Assembly: GCA_944392385.1 (NCBI GenBank)
Contig: CALXWL010000071.1
Coordinates: 1-60,138, forward strand
DNA from: an uncultured Clostridia bacterium
GTDB taxonomy: Bacteria > Bacillota > Clostridia > TANB77 > CAG-508
Reading direction: 5' to 3'
DNA: 60,138 nucleotides
Part shown: one piece after another, positions 1 through 8,480 of the stretch
Numbering within the stretch: position 1 is the stretch's first letter
Layout of the letters: the number at the start of each line of letters is the position of its first letter
Position numbers and translations under genes: made by a program
The notes under the pieces: model-generated
Databases searched by the model: none
Seen by the model: only the letters and a program-made list of their open reading frames with translations
What the model was told of the DNA's origin: nothing

Positions 1-1
1 T

Positions 2-1144
2 AAAATACTTACTAATTCAATTTATATTGGAATATTTGAATATGGAAAATATAAAAGAAAACCTCAAGATGTTTTAAAAGTTGAAAATTATTGTGAACCA
101 ATTATTGATATAAATACTTGGAATATAACTAGAAATGTATTAGTTAAAAATAAACATTCTAATTATGGCGAACATATTCATTTGTTTTCAGGATTAGTTA
201 AATGTCCTTTGTGTGGAGTGATTATGAGTTCATCAGAATCATTTAAATATCCTAAAGGAAAACAAAAAGTATATTACCATTTAAGATGTAAAAACACTAA
301 TTGTAAATGTTATGGATATCATTATAATACAGAAAAAATAGAGACAAAATTAAAAAGGATATTAGAAGAATTAACAATATTTATGCTTTCTATGAATAAT
401 GAAATTATCACTTGTAATTCTACTAAAAGTAATGATTTAAAAGAAATAGAACAAGCTATTGAAAAATTAAAAATGCAAGAAAAAAGATTAGTTGATTTAT
501 ATTTGAGTTCTACTTTGGATGTAGAAACAATTAATCACAAAAATGAAGTAATAAAAAAAGAAATTGATAAATTAAATAAAAGGAAAACTACTCTTGATCC
601 AGATAACTCTTCAAAAGAATATACAATAGAACTTGTTAAAAAATTAGACTGTATTGAAGAAAACGACAAATTAATTTTTACAAATATTAAAAATATAGGA
701 TTTACTTTTCTTTATGATTTACTAACAAGAAAAGCTAAAAGAGATTTAATTCATAGACTTATATCTCAAATAGAAATAACAAGAGATAAAAACTATAACA
801 TTGATATTAAAAATATAAAATTTACAGATGAACTAATAACAAAAAGTAGTAAAGAATATATAAAATATCTTAATAAAATTATGGAAAACAATAATATTGG
901 CATCAAATTTTATAAAGAAATTAACAAAGAAAAGCTAAAAAATATAGAACTAGATTATGATATTTTATCTATTAAAAAAATGAAATCAAATAAATATTCA
1001 AATGAATTTTTGAAATATTTTATATCAAAATCGAGAGAACATTTATATGTTGATGGAATTATTAGTTGTCCTTATGTTGAAGAAAACAAATTAAAAGATA
1101 TTTTAATATTAGTACCTAAAAACGATATAGCAGTAACAAATTAA
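2..1144 (+). CDS. Large serine recombinase, C-terminal part (cut by window edge)
   Basis: The frame is open from the window edge, giving about 380 residues of the C-terminal half of a large serine (TnpX/resolvase-type) recombinase. It starts in the recombinase domain (YIGIFEYGKYKRKP near the edge). A zinc-ribbon follows (CPLCGVIMSS, then CKNTNCKC), and then a long charged coiled-coil stretch typical of the family. The catalytic serine domain lies outside the window. The family integrates or excises mobile elements by serine-mediated strand exchange. A TnpV-like gene follows 22 bases downstream on the same strand, which fits a Tn4451-like or integrative mobilizable element. Whether the complete protein is intact cannot be seen. 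Confidence 0.88.
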   Translation, partial: KILTNSIYIGIFEYGKYKRKPQDVLKVENYCEPIIDINTWNITRNVLVKNKHSNYGEHIHLFSGLVKCPLCGVIMSSSESFKYPKGKQKVYYHLRCKNTNCKCYGYHYNTEKIETKLKRILEELTIFMLSMNNEIITCNSTKSNDLKEIEQAIEKLKMQEKRLVDLYLSSTLDVETINHKNEVIKKEIDKLNKRKTTLDPDNSSKEYTIELVKKLDCIEENDKLIFTNIKNIGFTFLYDLLTRKAKRDLIHRLISQIEITRDKNYNIDIKNIKFTDELITKSSKEYIKYLNKIMENNNIGIKFYKEINKEKLKNIELDYDILSIKKMKSNKYSNEFLKYFISKSREHLYVDGIISCPYVEENKLKDILILVPKNDIAVTN

Positions 1145-1166
1145 ATAAAGAAATGGAGAGATAAAA

Positions 1167-1520
1167 ATGAAATTAATTTATACACAAAAAGGAGATTATT
1201 TATTACCAAACTTAACTATTAAAAATCAAAGTACTACTGGAATAAACAAATATGGATATTTAAGATTACACTATCTGAAAGAAAATAAAAAATCACTTTA
1301 TACTACACTTTTAATGACTAATGAACTTACTAATCATCTTATTTCAGTTAGTAAAAATAGTGAAGATAGATTACAAATATTAATGAAAAATTACAAAAAC
1401 TCAGATGAAAGACTATCTGAAAAAAATAAAAAAATTAATCATATAGAATGGTCAAAAGTTATGTACAATTACAAAAATATAGCTGAAGAAATTATATTAA
1501 ATGAATTTATTTTTATATAA
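1167..1520 (+). CDS. TnpV-like transposon-encoded protein
   Basis: This 117-residue protein resembles TnpV proteins of Tn4451-type and related clostridial elements. It has the N-terminal pattern MKLIYTQKGDYLLPNL, a KYGYLRLHYLKE motif, and a C-terminal IEWSKVMYNYKNIAEEII segment. The start follows a GGAGAG ribosome binding site. Its biochemical role is unknown; these genes sit beside the serine recombinase in mobile elements, as here. A hairpin terminator follows 10 bases after the stop, so recombinase and tnpV form one transcription unit. Confidence 0.75.
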   Translation: MKLIYTQKGDYLLPNLTIKNQSTTGINKYGYLRLHYLKENKKSLYTTLLMTNELTNHLISVSKNSEDRLQILMKNYKNSDERLSEKNKKINHIEWSKVMYNYKNIAEEIILNEFIFI

Positions 1521-1530
1521 ACAAAGGTCA

Positions 1531-1572
1531 AAAAAGAGGAAAAAATTATAAAAATAATTTGATCCTCTTTTT
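1531..1572 (+). terminator. Rho-independent terminator after tnpV-like gene
   Basis: A 10-bp stem, AAAAAGAGGA pairing with TCCTCTTTTT, with an AT-rich loop and a terminal T run. Confidence 0.75.
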
Positions 1573-1588
1573 ATATTTTATTTAATGT

Positions 1589-1660
1589 GGGAGTAATTTT
1601 ATTGTCTAGCCAGCACTGAAAACTTACTCCCGTAAATTTTCTCCTATGGGAATTCCCATA
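1589..1660. other. Possible oriT / mobilization region with palindromes
   Basis: This non-coding stretch holds an inverted repeat, GGGAGTAA (1589-1596) with TTACTCCC (1624-1631). Its loop contains CTAGCCAGCACTGAA (1606-1620). A perfect 16-bp palindrome, TATGGGAATTCCCATA, lies at 1645-1660. It sits immediately upstream of a MobC-like reading frame, the usual place for an origin of transfer in integrative mobilizable elements. A near-identical CTAGC..GCACTGAA motif occurs at the far right edge of the window. The nick site cannot be assigned by eye. Confidence 0.45.
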
Positions 1661-1691
1661 CCCTTAAATTTTAGAAAGAAACTTTTAAACT

Positions 1692-1989
1692 ATGAGAAAA
1701 AGAAATATAAAAATTAATGTTTATTTGAATGAAGAAGAAAAAAATGTTAGAAGTAAAATCTAATAAAGCCAGACTATCACAGTCTGACTTTATTAGAAAT
1801 TTAATTCGTGACTATACTAATGATAAACCACTTGAAATTAATATAGATAATATAGTAAACTATATTTTTAATATTACTGATGACTTATCAAAATTGAAAA
1901 GCAAACTTCATTATCTTGGATATTTTCACGAGGAAGAATATTTACAAAACAAAATTGATAATCTCAACGATTTAATTAAGAACAAATAA
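1692..1989 (+). pseudogene. MobC-like relaxosome accessory protein, frameshifted at a poly-A run
   Basis: From ATG 1692 the frame reads MRKRNIKINVYLNEEEKN, the typical start of MobC-like ribbon-helix-helix mobilization proteins, and stops 24 codons in. The expected continuation (KSNKARLSQSDFIRNLI) lies one base over. The shift falls at a run of seven A before TGTTAG, so one extra A explains it; total length is 3n+1. No CGG codon is involved, unlike the shifts elsewhere in the window. It may be a decayed gene, a homopolymer sequencing error, or a shorter protein starting at ATG 1729 or 1744. No relaxase gene follows; the defence operon on the other strand abuts it. Confidence 0.6.
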
Positions 1990-2023
1990 CAAAAAAAGCC
2001 CGTTTGTGACCCTTTAGTTATTT

Positions 2024-3097
2024 TTATCTTCCTATGCTATTGAAAATAAATAGCATAAATATAATCACAAAAATAATTGCAATAACACTGACAACTAATG
2101 AAATCATTTGATGTCTTTTTCTTTCGGCTTCCATTTTCTCTAACCATTCGATTAAGTCATATCTATTAATAAAATATTTGTTATTCATTTTAACTAATGG
2201 CAAGTCTTTCTCTGAATAATATTTCATTACCATATATCTCGTACAAGATAACACTTTCATTATATCTGCCATTGAAAGTAAGTCTTCATTTTCAGATATT
2301 GGTTTTGAAGTTTGAGAATAATTGCTATTATTGCTATTAGAGATATTTACGTATCCTATTACTTCACTAGATACTTCTTCAATTATTTGATTTGAAATAT
2401 CTGATATTTTTTTCAAATATACACAATTAGTTCTTGGATTAAAAATTCCTAGTTTTTGTATAGTCTTAAATTCACTATGAATAGAATGTATCCCCATAAT
2501 ATAATAAATTAATAGTTGTAAAGTATGAGCAGATGTTGGATTGTTTTTACTAACTTTAAAATCCCATAATGTATCAGCAGTTAAAAAATCCCCATCTCCA
2601 GAATTAATAATTTTGGTATATCCGCCTTCAAAAGTAAATCCATCTTTAGTTATCGGGCCGCACTTATTAAAAAATAAAATACTTCTTTTAATCATTATTT
2701 TTATATTGTTAATTGTATTGGTATCGGCTTCTATCTCATCGACATTTTTATATCCCATTGGTCCTGCTCTAAAACAAACATCGTAGCCTACTAACTTACA
2801 AGCATAATAAATTGATGAATCATCTATTCCTTTTATTTTTTTTAATAAATTATATGCTTTTCTTTCTTCGCCTATTAGATTAGCACCAAGCAAAGAAATT
2901 TTAAATGCTTCTTCTGGTGGTGTATCTAACATAAGTCTTGTTAAATAATCAACAGCAAGTCCAACTAAACTGCTATGAATATTTTCTTCATTTAAAATTT
3001 CATTATCTATAAATTCCTTTTTTTCAAACTCACTCGGCTTTAAATATCCGCCACGCGGTTGAGTAATTTGCTTTATTCTTTGTGTTACTGAAGCCAT
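2024..3097 (-). CDS. PD-(D/E)XK-like nuclease fused to HTH and C-terminal membrane helix
   Basis: The start chosen is ATG 3097, preceded by GGAGG; an ATG 15 bases upstream lacks spacing to a site. The protein has about 357 residues. The middle holds GDGDFLTADTLWDFKV, whose aspartates and D-F-K pattern resemble a PD-(D/E)XK nuclease core. Next comes a MerR/excisionase-type helix-turn-helix (LLSMADIMKVLSC to YFINRYDLIEWLEK), and finally one C-terminal transmembrane helix (SLVVSVIAIIFVIIF). It is the last gene of a four-gene operon with KilA-N, HerA and a DUF4297-like nuclease. I do not recognise this exact architecture; the nuclease assignment is by motif only and activity is inferred. Confidence 0.55.
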   Translation of the reverse strand: MASVTQRIKQITQPRGGYLKPSEFEKKEFIDNEILNEENIHSSLVGLAVDYLTRLMLDTPPEEAFKISLLGANLIGEERKAYNLLKKIKGIDDSSIYYACKLVGYDVCFRAGPMGYKNVDEIEADTNTINNIKIMIKRSILFFNKCGPITKDGFTFEGGYTKIINSGDGDFLTADTLWDFKVSKNNPTSAHTLQLLIYYIMGIHSIHSEFKTIQKLGIFNPRTNCVYLKKISDISNQIIEEVSSEVIGYVNISNSNNSNYSQTSKPISENEDLLSMADIMKVLSCTRYMVMKYYSEKDLPLVKMNNKYFINRYDLIEWLEKMEAERKRHQMISLVVSVIAIIFVIIFMLFIFNSIGR

Positions 3098-3098
3098 A

Positions 3099-3905
3099 TT
3101 AGATACCTCCATTTAAATATTTTATGTCAGTATTATTTAATATTTGCATTTGTGAAATAGCAATTTGATTTAATCTTTTAAGCCTTTCTGGTTGCTTAAG
3201 TCCATCGTTTATAAATACTGAATTTAAATTTTCTAAATTTGCTAAACAAATTAATTCATTTATAGTAGCATAATCTCTAATATTGCCGTCTAAATTTTGA
3301 TTCTTATTTCTCCATTGTTTTGCAGTCATTCCAAATAAAGCCATATTTAAGACATCTGCTTCTTCAGCATAGATATAATTTATTTGTTCTTTAGTTAATT
3401 CACTTGGTATTAAATTTTGTTTTATTGCATCAGTATGTATCCTATAATTTATTTTGGAAAGTTCTCTTTTAGCATTCCAGCCAATTTGTCTTTGTTCTTC
3501 TGCTTTCAATCTTTCAAATTCTTTAATTAACAGTAACTTAAATTTTGGGCTAATCCACATTCCAAATTCAAAAGCAATATCCTTGTGAGCATAAGTACCA
3601 CCATATCTACCGGCTTTAGACATTATGCCAATTGCATTTGTTTTTTCTACCCATTCTTTAACACTGATTTTATAACTATTTAACCCTGCTTGGCTTTTAA
3701 TTATGGCGAATTCGCCATAATTAAAATTAGGATTATGAATTTCTTCCCAAATACCTAAGAATTCAATAGTATTTCTATTTCTTAACCAATCTGATACGAA
3801 GAAATCGCCATCTTTAGACTTAAGCATATCAGTAATTGATATATAATCTTCATCTTCTATTCTAAAATAAGATATTTTTTGATTTAAAACTGTTAGTTCT
3901 GACAT
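3099..3905 (-). CDS. KilA-N domain protein
   Basis: 268 residues. The N-terminal part matches the KilA-N DNA-binding domain found in phages and large DNA viruses: YISITDMLKS, FFVSDWLRNRNTIEFLG, then KAGRYGGTYAHKDIAFEFGMWISP. The C-terminal half is predicted helical and resembles uncharacterised tails of bacterial KilA-N proteins. It starts behind a GAGGT site. It sits between HerA and the PD-(D/E)XK/HTH protein with a few bases of spacing, so the four genes are probably co-transcribed. A regulatory or nucleic-acid-sensing role in the island is inference. Confidence 0.8.
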   Translation of the reverse strand: MSELTVLNQKISYFRIEDEDYISITDMLKSKDGDFFVSDWLRNRNTIEFLGIWEEIHNPNFNYGEFAIIKSQAGLNSYKISVKEWVEKTNAIGIMSKAGRYGGTYAHKDIAFEFGMWISPKFKLLLIKEFERLKAEEQRQIGWNAKRELSKINYRIHTDAIKQNLIPSELTKEQINYIYAEEADVLNMALFGMTAKQWRNKNQNLDGNIRDYATINELICLANLENLNSVFINDGLKQPERLKRLNQIAISQMQILNNTDIKYLNGGI

Positions 3906-3913
3906 TTCTTACC

Positions 3914-5680
3914 TCAACTTTCTTCATTACGCCATCTTTTAATTGTGTCTGCTAAATCAATATCAACCCATTCATTATTCCATTTACTATAAAAATCAAC
4001 ATTATCAGATTTAGGCTTAGGATTAGGCAATTCCATTTTTACTATTGCTGGAATAGTAGTTGCATCACCAACTATAAGTGCTTCTCCAGCAGACAGAGTT
4101 GGAAGACAATCAACCAGTGAACTGTTATTATCAGGAAGTAGCCTTTTTACACAATTTTGATCATTGAAATTAGTTAGCCTTAATACAACAAAGTTGTTAC
4201 ATTGAGAAAAGATTGTTTCAGAAACCTCAGAAGGTCTTTGACTTACTACCATAAGACTTAGACCATATTTTCTACCTTCTTTTGCAATTCTTTCAATAGA
4301 TTTTCTAGATGCATTATATTCTGCACCACCATCTTTAGGTATATAATTATGTGCCTCTTCGCAAACAATCATAAATGGTATGTCATTTTGCTCATTATTT
4401 TTATGTTTGTTTTTAGAATAATGAAAAGCAAAATCAAAAATTAACCTTGCAACCAAACTAACAGTTATGCTTAACACTTCAAATGGGACGCCACTTAAAT
4501 CTATTATTGATATGTTAGACTTGTCTATATATCCAATAAATTGTTTTAATATAATCGAAAAGTCTTCTGTTTTAAATTCAGATTCATCTTCCTTTTTTGG
4601 ATTAGTTATAAATTCTAATCTTTTATCATTTAATTTTGTTTCAATCCTTGTTAAAAATCTCTCAAACTCCCCATTAAAAGGTCCGTTGCTCGCTTTATTA
4701 TCTTTGGATTGTGAACTAGCAATAAATTCATAAGTGTTTTCTAGATATTCCGAAATATTTTCTACTAAATGTCCATTTGTAAGTTTGGGCTTGCCATACT
4801 CTCCATCTATTTTACTTATAACTTCACTATTTAAATTATATATAAAATTATAAACTTCCTTAATATCAAAATAAACGGGCATATCATATGTAATTTTCCT
4901 ACCAGGATTATGTTTTTCTTTGCTTAAAATTACTGCTCTTTTAAACTGAGATATTTGATTATGTGAATTCATCTCATTACTCTCAATAAAAAGTGACTCT
5001 AGTTCTTCAGAATTCATTAACCAATATGGAATATTTATTTTCTCAACATCCAAATTATTCAATGTAAAATTCTCTGATTCAGCTAGAGAAAAAGCATTTT
5101 TATATTCTGAATGTATATCGAAAATAATAATATGAGAATTTTTCTGGTTATCTTTATTTATATTTAAAGCATTATTTATACCTGCTACTTGCTGAATTAT
5201 TTTAGCAACTGAACAAGACTTACCACTTCCTGTTGAACCTACTATACCAATATGTTTACTAAAAAATGAGTTACCATTTATATAGTAATCTATATTATCA
5301 TTATTAGATAATTTTCCCATTTTATATGTAAAATCTTTACTTTTAGCAAAAATTTTATCTATTATTTCATTATCCGGAATAAATACTGGTTCAGTGGGGG
5401 ATGGTATATTAATACTGCCTTGTTTAAAATCTATGATTTCATCACTTTGAAAATAACTTCCAACTGGTTGTGTTTCAATATGATATTCAATATCTTTTGT
5501 TCCTTCTATGGTCTTAATATTTAAAATCGAAACTAAAATATAATTCAAATTTCCTTCTTGTACTGTTAAATATTTTCCTATTTTTATAAAATTTTTATTT
5601 TGCTCAAATTCGTCAATACTGTTTAATTTGACTTTTATAATAGATCCTGTACTTTCAAAAACTTTACCTATTTCTTTCAT
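3914..5680 (-). CDS. HerA-type hexameric ATPase/translocase (DUF87)
   Basis: 588 residues. The N-terminal HAS-barrel-like beta region is followed by the HerA/FtsK-type ATPase core. Walker A is GSTGSGKS (about residue 150). Walker B with the catalytic acid is MIVCEEAHNYIP, followed by a GRKYGLSLMVVSQRP segment characteristic of HerA. The start ATG overlaps the stop of the upstream nuclease gene (ATGA) and is preceded by GGAGGT. HerA proteins pump DNA and pair with nucleases. In bacterial defence islands HerA pairs with SIR2 or DUF4297 effectors, and here the partner is a DUF4297-like protein, which points to anti-phage defence. Confidence 0.9.
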   Translation of the reverse strand: MKEIGKVFESTGSIIKVKLNSIDEFEQNKNFIKIGKYLTVQEGNLNYILVSILNIKTIEGTKDIEYHIETQPVGSYFQSDEIIDFKQGSINIPSPTEPVFIPDNEIIDKIFAKSKDFTYKMGKLSNNDNIDYYINGNSFFSKHIGIVGSTGSGKSCSVAKIIQQVAGINNALNINKDNQKNSHIIIFDIHSEYKNAFSLAESENFTLNNLDVEKINIPYWLMNSEELESLFIESNEMNSHNQISQFKRAVILSKEKHNPGRKITYDMPVYFDIKEVYNFIYNLNSEVISKIDGEYGKPKLTNGHLVENISEYLENTYEFIASSQSKDNKASNGPFNGEFERFLTRIETKLNDKRLEFITNPKKEDESEFKTEDFSIILKQFIGYIDKSNISIIDLSGVPFEVLSITVSLVARLIFDFAFHYSKNKHKNNEQNDIPFMIVCEEAHNYIPKDGGAEYNASRKSIERIAKEGRKYGLSLMVVSQRPSEVSETIFSQCNNFVVLRLTNFNDQNCVKRLLPDNNSSLVDCLPTLSAGEALIVGDATTIPAIVKMELPNPKPKSDNVDFYSKWNNEWVDIDLADTIKRWRNEES

Positions 5681-6948
5681 CTTTTACCTCCTAAATAAAA
5701 AACTTCTTTCAAGTCAGTTATGCTTAATTCCTGTATTTTACAAGATGTAACCCCAGCATTTTCTAATTCTTTAACATCAACATCTCCTATAACAAACAAA
5801 TCATTTGGTAAATTCATTTGTAAATAGTTATCAATGTCTTCGCATCTTAAACATATCTTTAAAGAACAATTATCTGCTTTAATAAATTTATTTAAATTGA
5901 ATTTTCTAGCAACATCTCCATTTTCAAAAGATATTTTATAATTCTCATATAATATTGACTGTATTTCAGAACAGTTATTATAATTATCATCTACAATAAT
6001 AAAAAATGGTATTTTATTTAATTTAGGTTTTTTATTATATTTGCCTACATAATCTACTATAAAAGAAGCAACATCCTGATTTGAATATTTACGTACATCT
6101 AAATATATGACTCTATTGCTCGAATTATTTTGTAAGCGAATTTTTAGATTGTTCTTTATTGATTTTTTATATTTATCCTTAGAATACAAAACAGATAGCC
6201 ATTTAGTTGATAGTAATTCTTTTAAGTTGTATACTTCAGATTTAAATTCGCTACATTTTATGATTCTTTCATCTTTTTTAGGATTTGCACTTATCGTCGC
6301 AACTTTATGAAAAAAATTTGGATAAAATAAATTTATTGCATCTTCTTCATTATAACCATCGTCTACTATTTTTTTTATTATTTTATTCTCGAGATTTTCA
6401 TAAGATGGAGCGGAAATAATTTCTATTTTATTAATAAAATCATTAATATCAATTTTAAAAACTGCATTCCCTTTTTCGCTAATATACTTATGAATCACAA
6501 TTATATCGTTTTTATTTAATTCCTTTTTATTGAACAATTTACTTATATTATCTTCAAAATTATAAAGTTTGGGAAAATACTTTTTAATATAACTTTTATT
6601 ATTTGTACTAATGATTTTATTAAATAGTTCAATATCTATATTTTCTTTTTGTTCATTTTCAATATTTTTATGATGAATATATAATCTAAAATTGATTTCT
6701 TCATTTTTGATATATGACAATAACATATCCAATATAGGCTTTGCTAAAACACTAGGCGTTAGATTTTCGCTCGATTCATAATATTTACATTGTATTGCTA
6801 TATTCTTATCATTTGTAAATATATCTAAATCTTCATTAGAACCTTCTAACATTATTTTTGTTTGGTCATCGGAATTTAAAATTTCTATAATACTTTTATT
6901 AAATTGATAATTAAAACCTAATATCGTGGGTGTTGCAGTTCTATCCAT
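5677..6948 (-). CDS. DUF4297/Cap4-like nuclease, partner of HerA
   Basis: 423 residues. The N-terminus (ATPTILGFNYQFNKSI, then LEGSNEDLDIF and IAIQCKYY) carries the acidic, LDIF and Q-x-K elements of a PD-(D/E)XK nuclease of the DUF4297 (Cap4-like) group. The rest is a helical region I cannot assign, with VIYLDVRKY and IPFFIIVDDN segments. It is the first gene of the operon and overlaps herA by four bases. DUF4297-HerA pairs are established as anti-phage defence systems, so this gene is probably the effector nuclease. The exact family needs a profile search. Confidence 0.7.
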   Translation of the reverse strand: MDRTATPTILGFNYQFNKSIIEILNSDDQTKIMLEGSNEDLDIFTNDKNIAIQCKYYESSENLTPSVLAKPILDMLLSYIKNEEINFRLYIHHKNIENEQKENIDIELFNKIISTNNKSYIKKYFPKLYNFEDNISKLFNKKELNKNDIIVIHKYISEKGNAVFKIDINDFINKIEIISAPSYENLENKIIKKIVDDGYNEEDAINLFYPNFFHKVATISANPKKDERIIKCSEFKSEVYNLKELLSTKWLSVLYSKDKYKKSIKNNLKIRLQNNSSNRVIYLDVRKYSNQDVASFIVDYVGKYNKKPKLNKIPFFIIVDDNYNNCSEIQSILYENYKISFENGDVARKFNLNKFIKADNCSLKICLRCEDIDNYLQMNLPNDLFVIGDVDVKELENAGVTSCKIQELSITDLKEVFYLGGKR

Positions 6949-6985
6949 TTATATGTAAACCTCCCTTCAATTGAAGATAAAAAAA

Positions 6986-7006
6986 GTATCATAATTTTAA
7001 TGATAC
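6986..7006. promoter_or_regulatory. Inverted repeat upstream of the HerA operon, possible operator
   Basis: GTATCAT and ATGATAC are separated by 7 bases, between the first gene of the defence operon and an ATTATA/TATAAT element (7013-7018, minus strand). The position suits an operator. No regulator can be named; the KilA-N or HTH protein of the operon are candidates. Confidence 0.35.
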
Positions 7007-7055
7007 AAATCTATTATAATAATAGCATATTTAGACATTTTTTTCCATACGCCCA

Positions 7056-7084
7056 TTGAAATTTAATAAAGATTCATATATAAT
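7056..7084 (+). promoter_or_regulatory. SigA-type promoter for the small RNA at 7091
   Basis: TTGAAA (7056-7061) and TATAAT (7079-7084) with an exact 17-base spacer, on the plus strand. No coding frame follows; a strong hairpin terminator ends 80 bases downstream. Confidence 0.65.
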
Positions 7085-7090
7085 ATTTTT

Positions 7091-7163
7091 AGAAAGAGAA
7101 CAAGTTCGTAACTTGTATGTGATTCGCTCCATTTGATTTATACTCCCATATGGGAGTTTTTTT
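7091..7163 (+). ncRNA. Candidate ~72-nt small RNA
   Basis: A good promoter is followed by about 72 non-coding bases containing a T-arm-like hairpin (ACAAG-TTCGTAA-CTTGT). The stretch ends in a perfect hairpin, ACTCCCATATGGGAGT (7142-7157), plus a run of T. No start codon with a ribosome binding site lies inside. It is divergent from the HerA/DUF4297 operon. It could be a small regulatory or antitoxin-like RNA, or the remnant of an attachment site. The transcript is inferred from promoter plus terminator alone. Confidence 0.45.
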
Positions 7164-7206
7164 AAGACTGATAGATTTTATAGATTAATACTATCAGTCT
7201 TAATTT

Positions 7207-7815
7207 TTATGCTTCTTTAAGGCTATTCTCGTTTAATAAAAAGTCATATATACTCATATATATTATTCCATTATCATCTTGCCATTTAATAAAATGATCA
7301 TAAACTATAACTATTTTTTTGAAATTATCTCCTACATTTAAAAGTGATTGTAGCTCTTGCTCTTTTTTATTATCGTCCTCTATACTGTATGCTGATTGAA
7401 TATAATATTTATCACTACCTTTATTAACTACAAAATCTATCTCTAATTGTTTATAATCTTTTTTGCCGTTATTTAAATTATTTCTTTTTTCTACAACACC
7501 TACATCTACATTAAAACCTCTTCTTTTAAGTTCTGTATATATTATATTTTCCATTATATGAGTCTTTTCTAATTGTCTAAAATTAATTAAACTATTTCTA
7601 ATTCCAATATCTACAAAATAATATTTTGATGGAGTTTCAATATATTTTTTTCCTTTTACATCAAACCTTTTAGATTTTTCAATTAAAAAGGCTTCTTCTA
7701 AATACTTTAAATATAATGCTATTGTTTTATTGGTAATATTTTTATTTCCTTTACTAATAAATGTGTTATATAGTTTTGTTGGATTAGTAAGAGATTTGGC
7801 TTTAAGTATATTCAT
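7207..7815 (-). pseudogene. C-terminal fragment of AAA/DUF4143 family ATPase
   Basis: 202 residues match only the DUF4143 C-terminal half of the widespread prokaryotic AAA+/DUF4143 proteins. Visible elements are KYLEEAFLIEKSKRFDVKGKKYIETPSKYYFVD read in pieces, ENIIYTELKRRGFNVDVG, and EIDFVVN. Full proteins have about 400 residues with an N-terminal P-loop ATPase, which is missing. A TAG lies in frame 21 bases upstream of the ATG. It lies at the junction between the mobile/defence island and core genes, consistent with truncation by insertion or deletion. Confidence 0.7.
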
Positions 7816-7850
7816 ATAAAGATTGGTATAGTACTATCATATAGCGTTAG

Positions 7851-7887
7851 AAAAGAGGGTGTCTAAATGTTAATTGCACCCTCTTTT
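7851..7887 (-). terminator. Terminator after frr
   Basis: An 11-bp perfect stem, AAAAGAGGGTG with CACCCTCTTTT, ends in T's when read on the minus strand. It terminates the pyrH-frr unit. Confidence 0.75.
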
Positions 7888-7901
7888 AAATTTAATAATT
7901 T

Positions 7902-8450
7902 CTATACATTCATTATTTCTTTTTCTTTGTTTTCAATATCTTTATCTATTTTATCTACTTTATTATCTGTTAGTTTTTGTATTTTTTCTTCTATGGATTT
8001 TAGTTCGTCTTCTGTAATTGTACCTTCTTTTTGTTCTGATTTTACAATATCCATTGCTTCTCTTCTTATTGAACGAATTGATACTTTTGATTCTTCTCCC
8101 ATTTTCTTTATATCTTTTGCAAGTTCTTTTCTTCTTTCCTCTGTTAATTCTGGAAATGCTAGTCTTATGACCTTTCCATCATTATTTGGGTTTATTCCTA
8201 TTTCTGCTTTTAATATTTCTTTTTCTATCTCTTTTAATATACTTGCATCCCATGGTTGAATTACTATTAATCTTGCTTCTGGAACTGATATTCCTGCTAC
8301 TTGGTTTATTGGAGTTGGTACTCCATAATAGTTTACCATTATTTTGTTTAATATTGCTGGGTTTGCACGCCCTGCTCTTAGTTCTGATAGGTTTTCTTCT
8401 AGAACACTTATTGTTTTGTTCATTTTTTCTTCAATGTTTTTTAAATCCAT
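7902..8450 (-). CDS. frr: Ribosome recycling factor
   Basis: 182 residues, close to the usual 185. It contains family segments LRAGRANPAILNKI, YYGVPTPINQVA, WDASILKEIEK and RKELAKDIKK. RRF with EF-G splits post-termination ribosomes in the cytoplasm. It starts behind AGGAGAG, 30 bases after pyrH, and is followed by a terminator. The pyrH-frr order is the normal bacterial arrangement. Confidence 0.97.
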   Translation of the reverse strand: MDLKNIEEKMNKTISVLEENLSELRAGRANPAILNKIMVNYYGVPTPINQVAGISVPEARLIVIQPWDASILKEIEKEILKAEIGINPNNDGKVIRLAFPELTEERRKELAKDIKKMGEESKVSIRSIRREAMDIVKSEQKEGTITEDELKSIEEKIQKLTDNKVDKIDKDIENKEKEIMNV

Positions 8451-8480
8451 AATTCAAATCTCTCCTTTTTAATTTTTTCA

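Noticed and set aside
7099-7130. tRNA or tRNA fragment from the T-arm-like hairpin
   Set aside because: No D-arm, anticodon arm or pairing acceptor strand upstream, and the loop deviates from TTCRANY.
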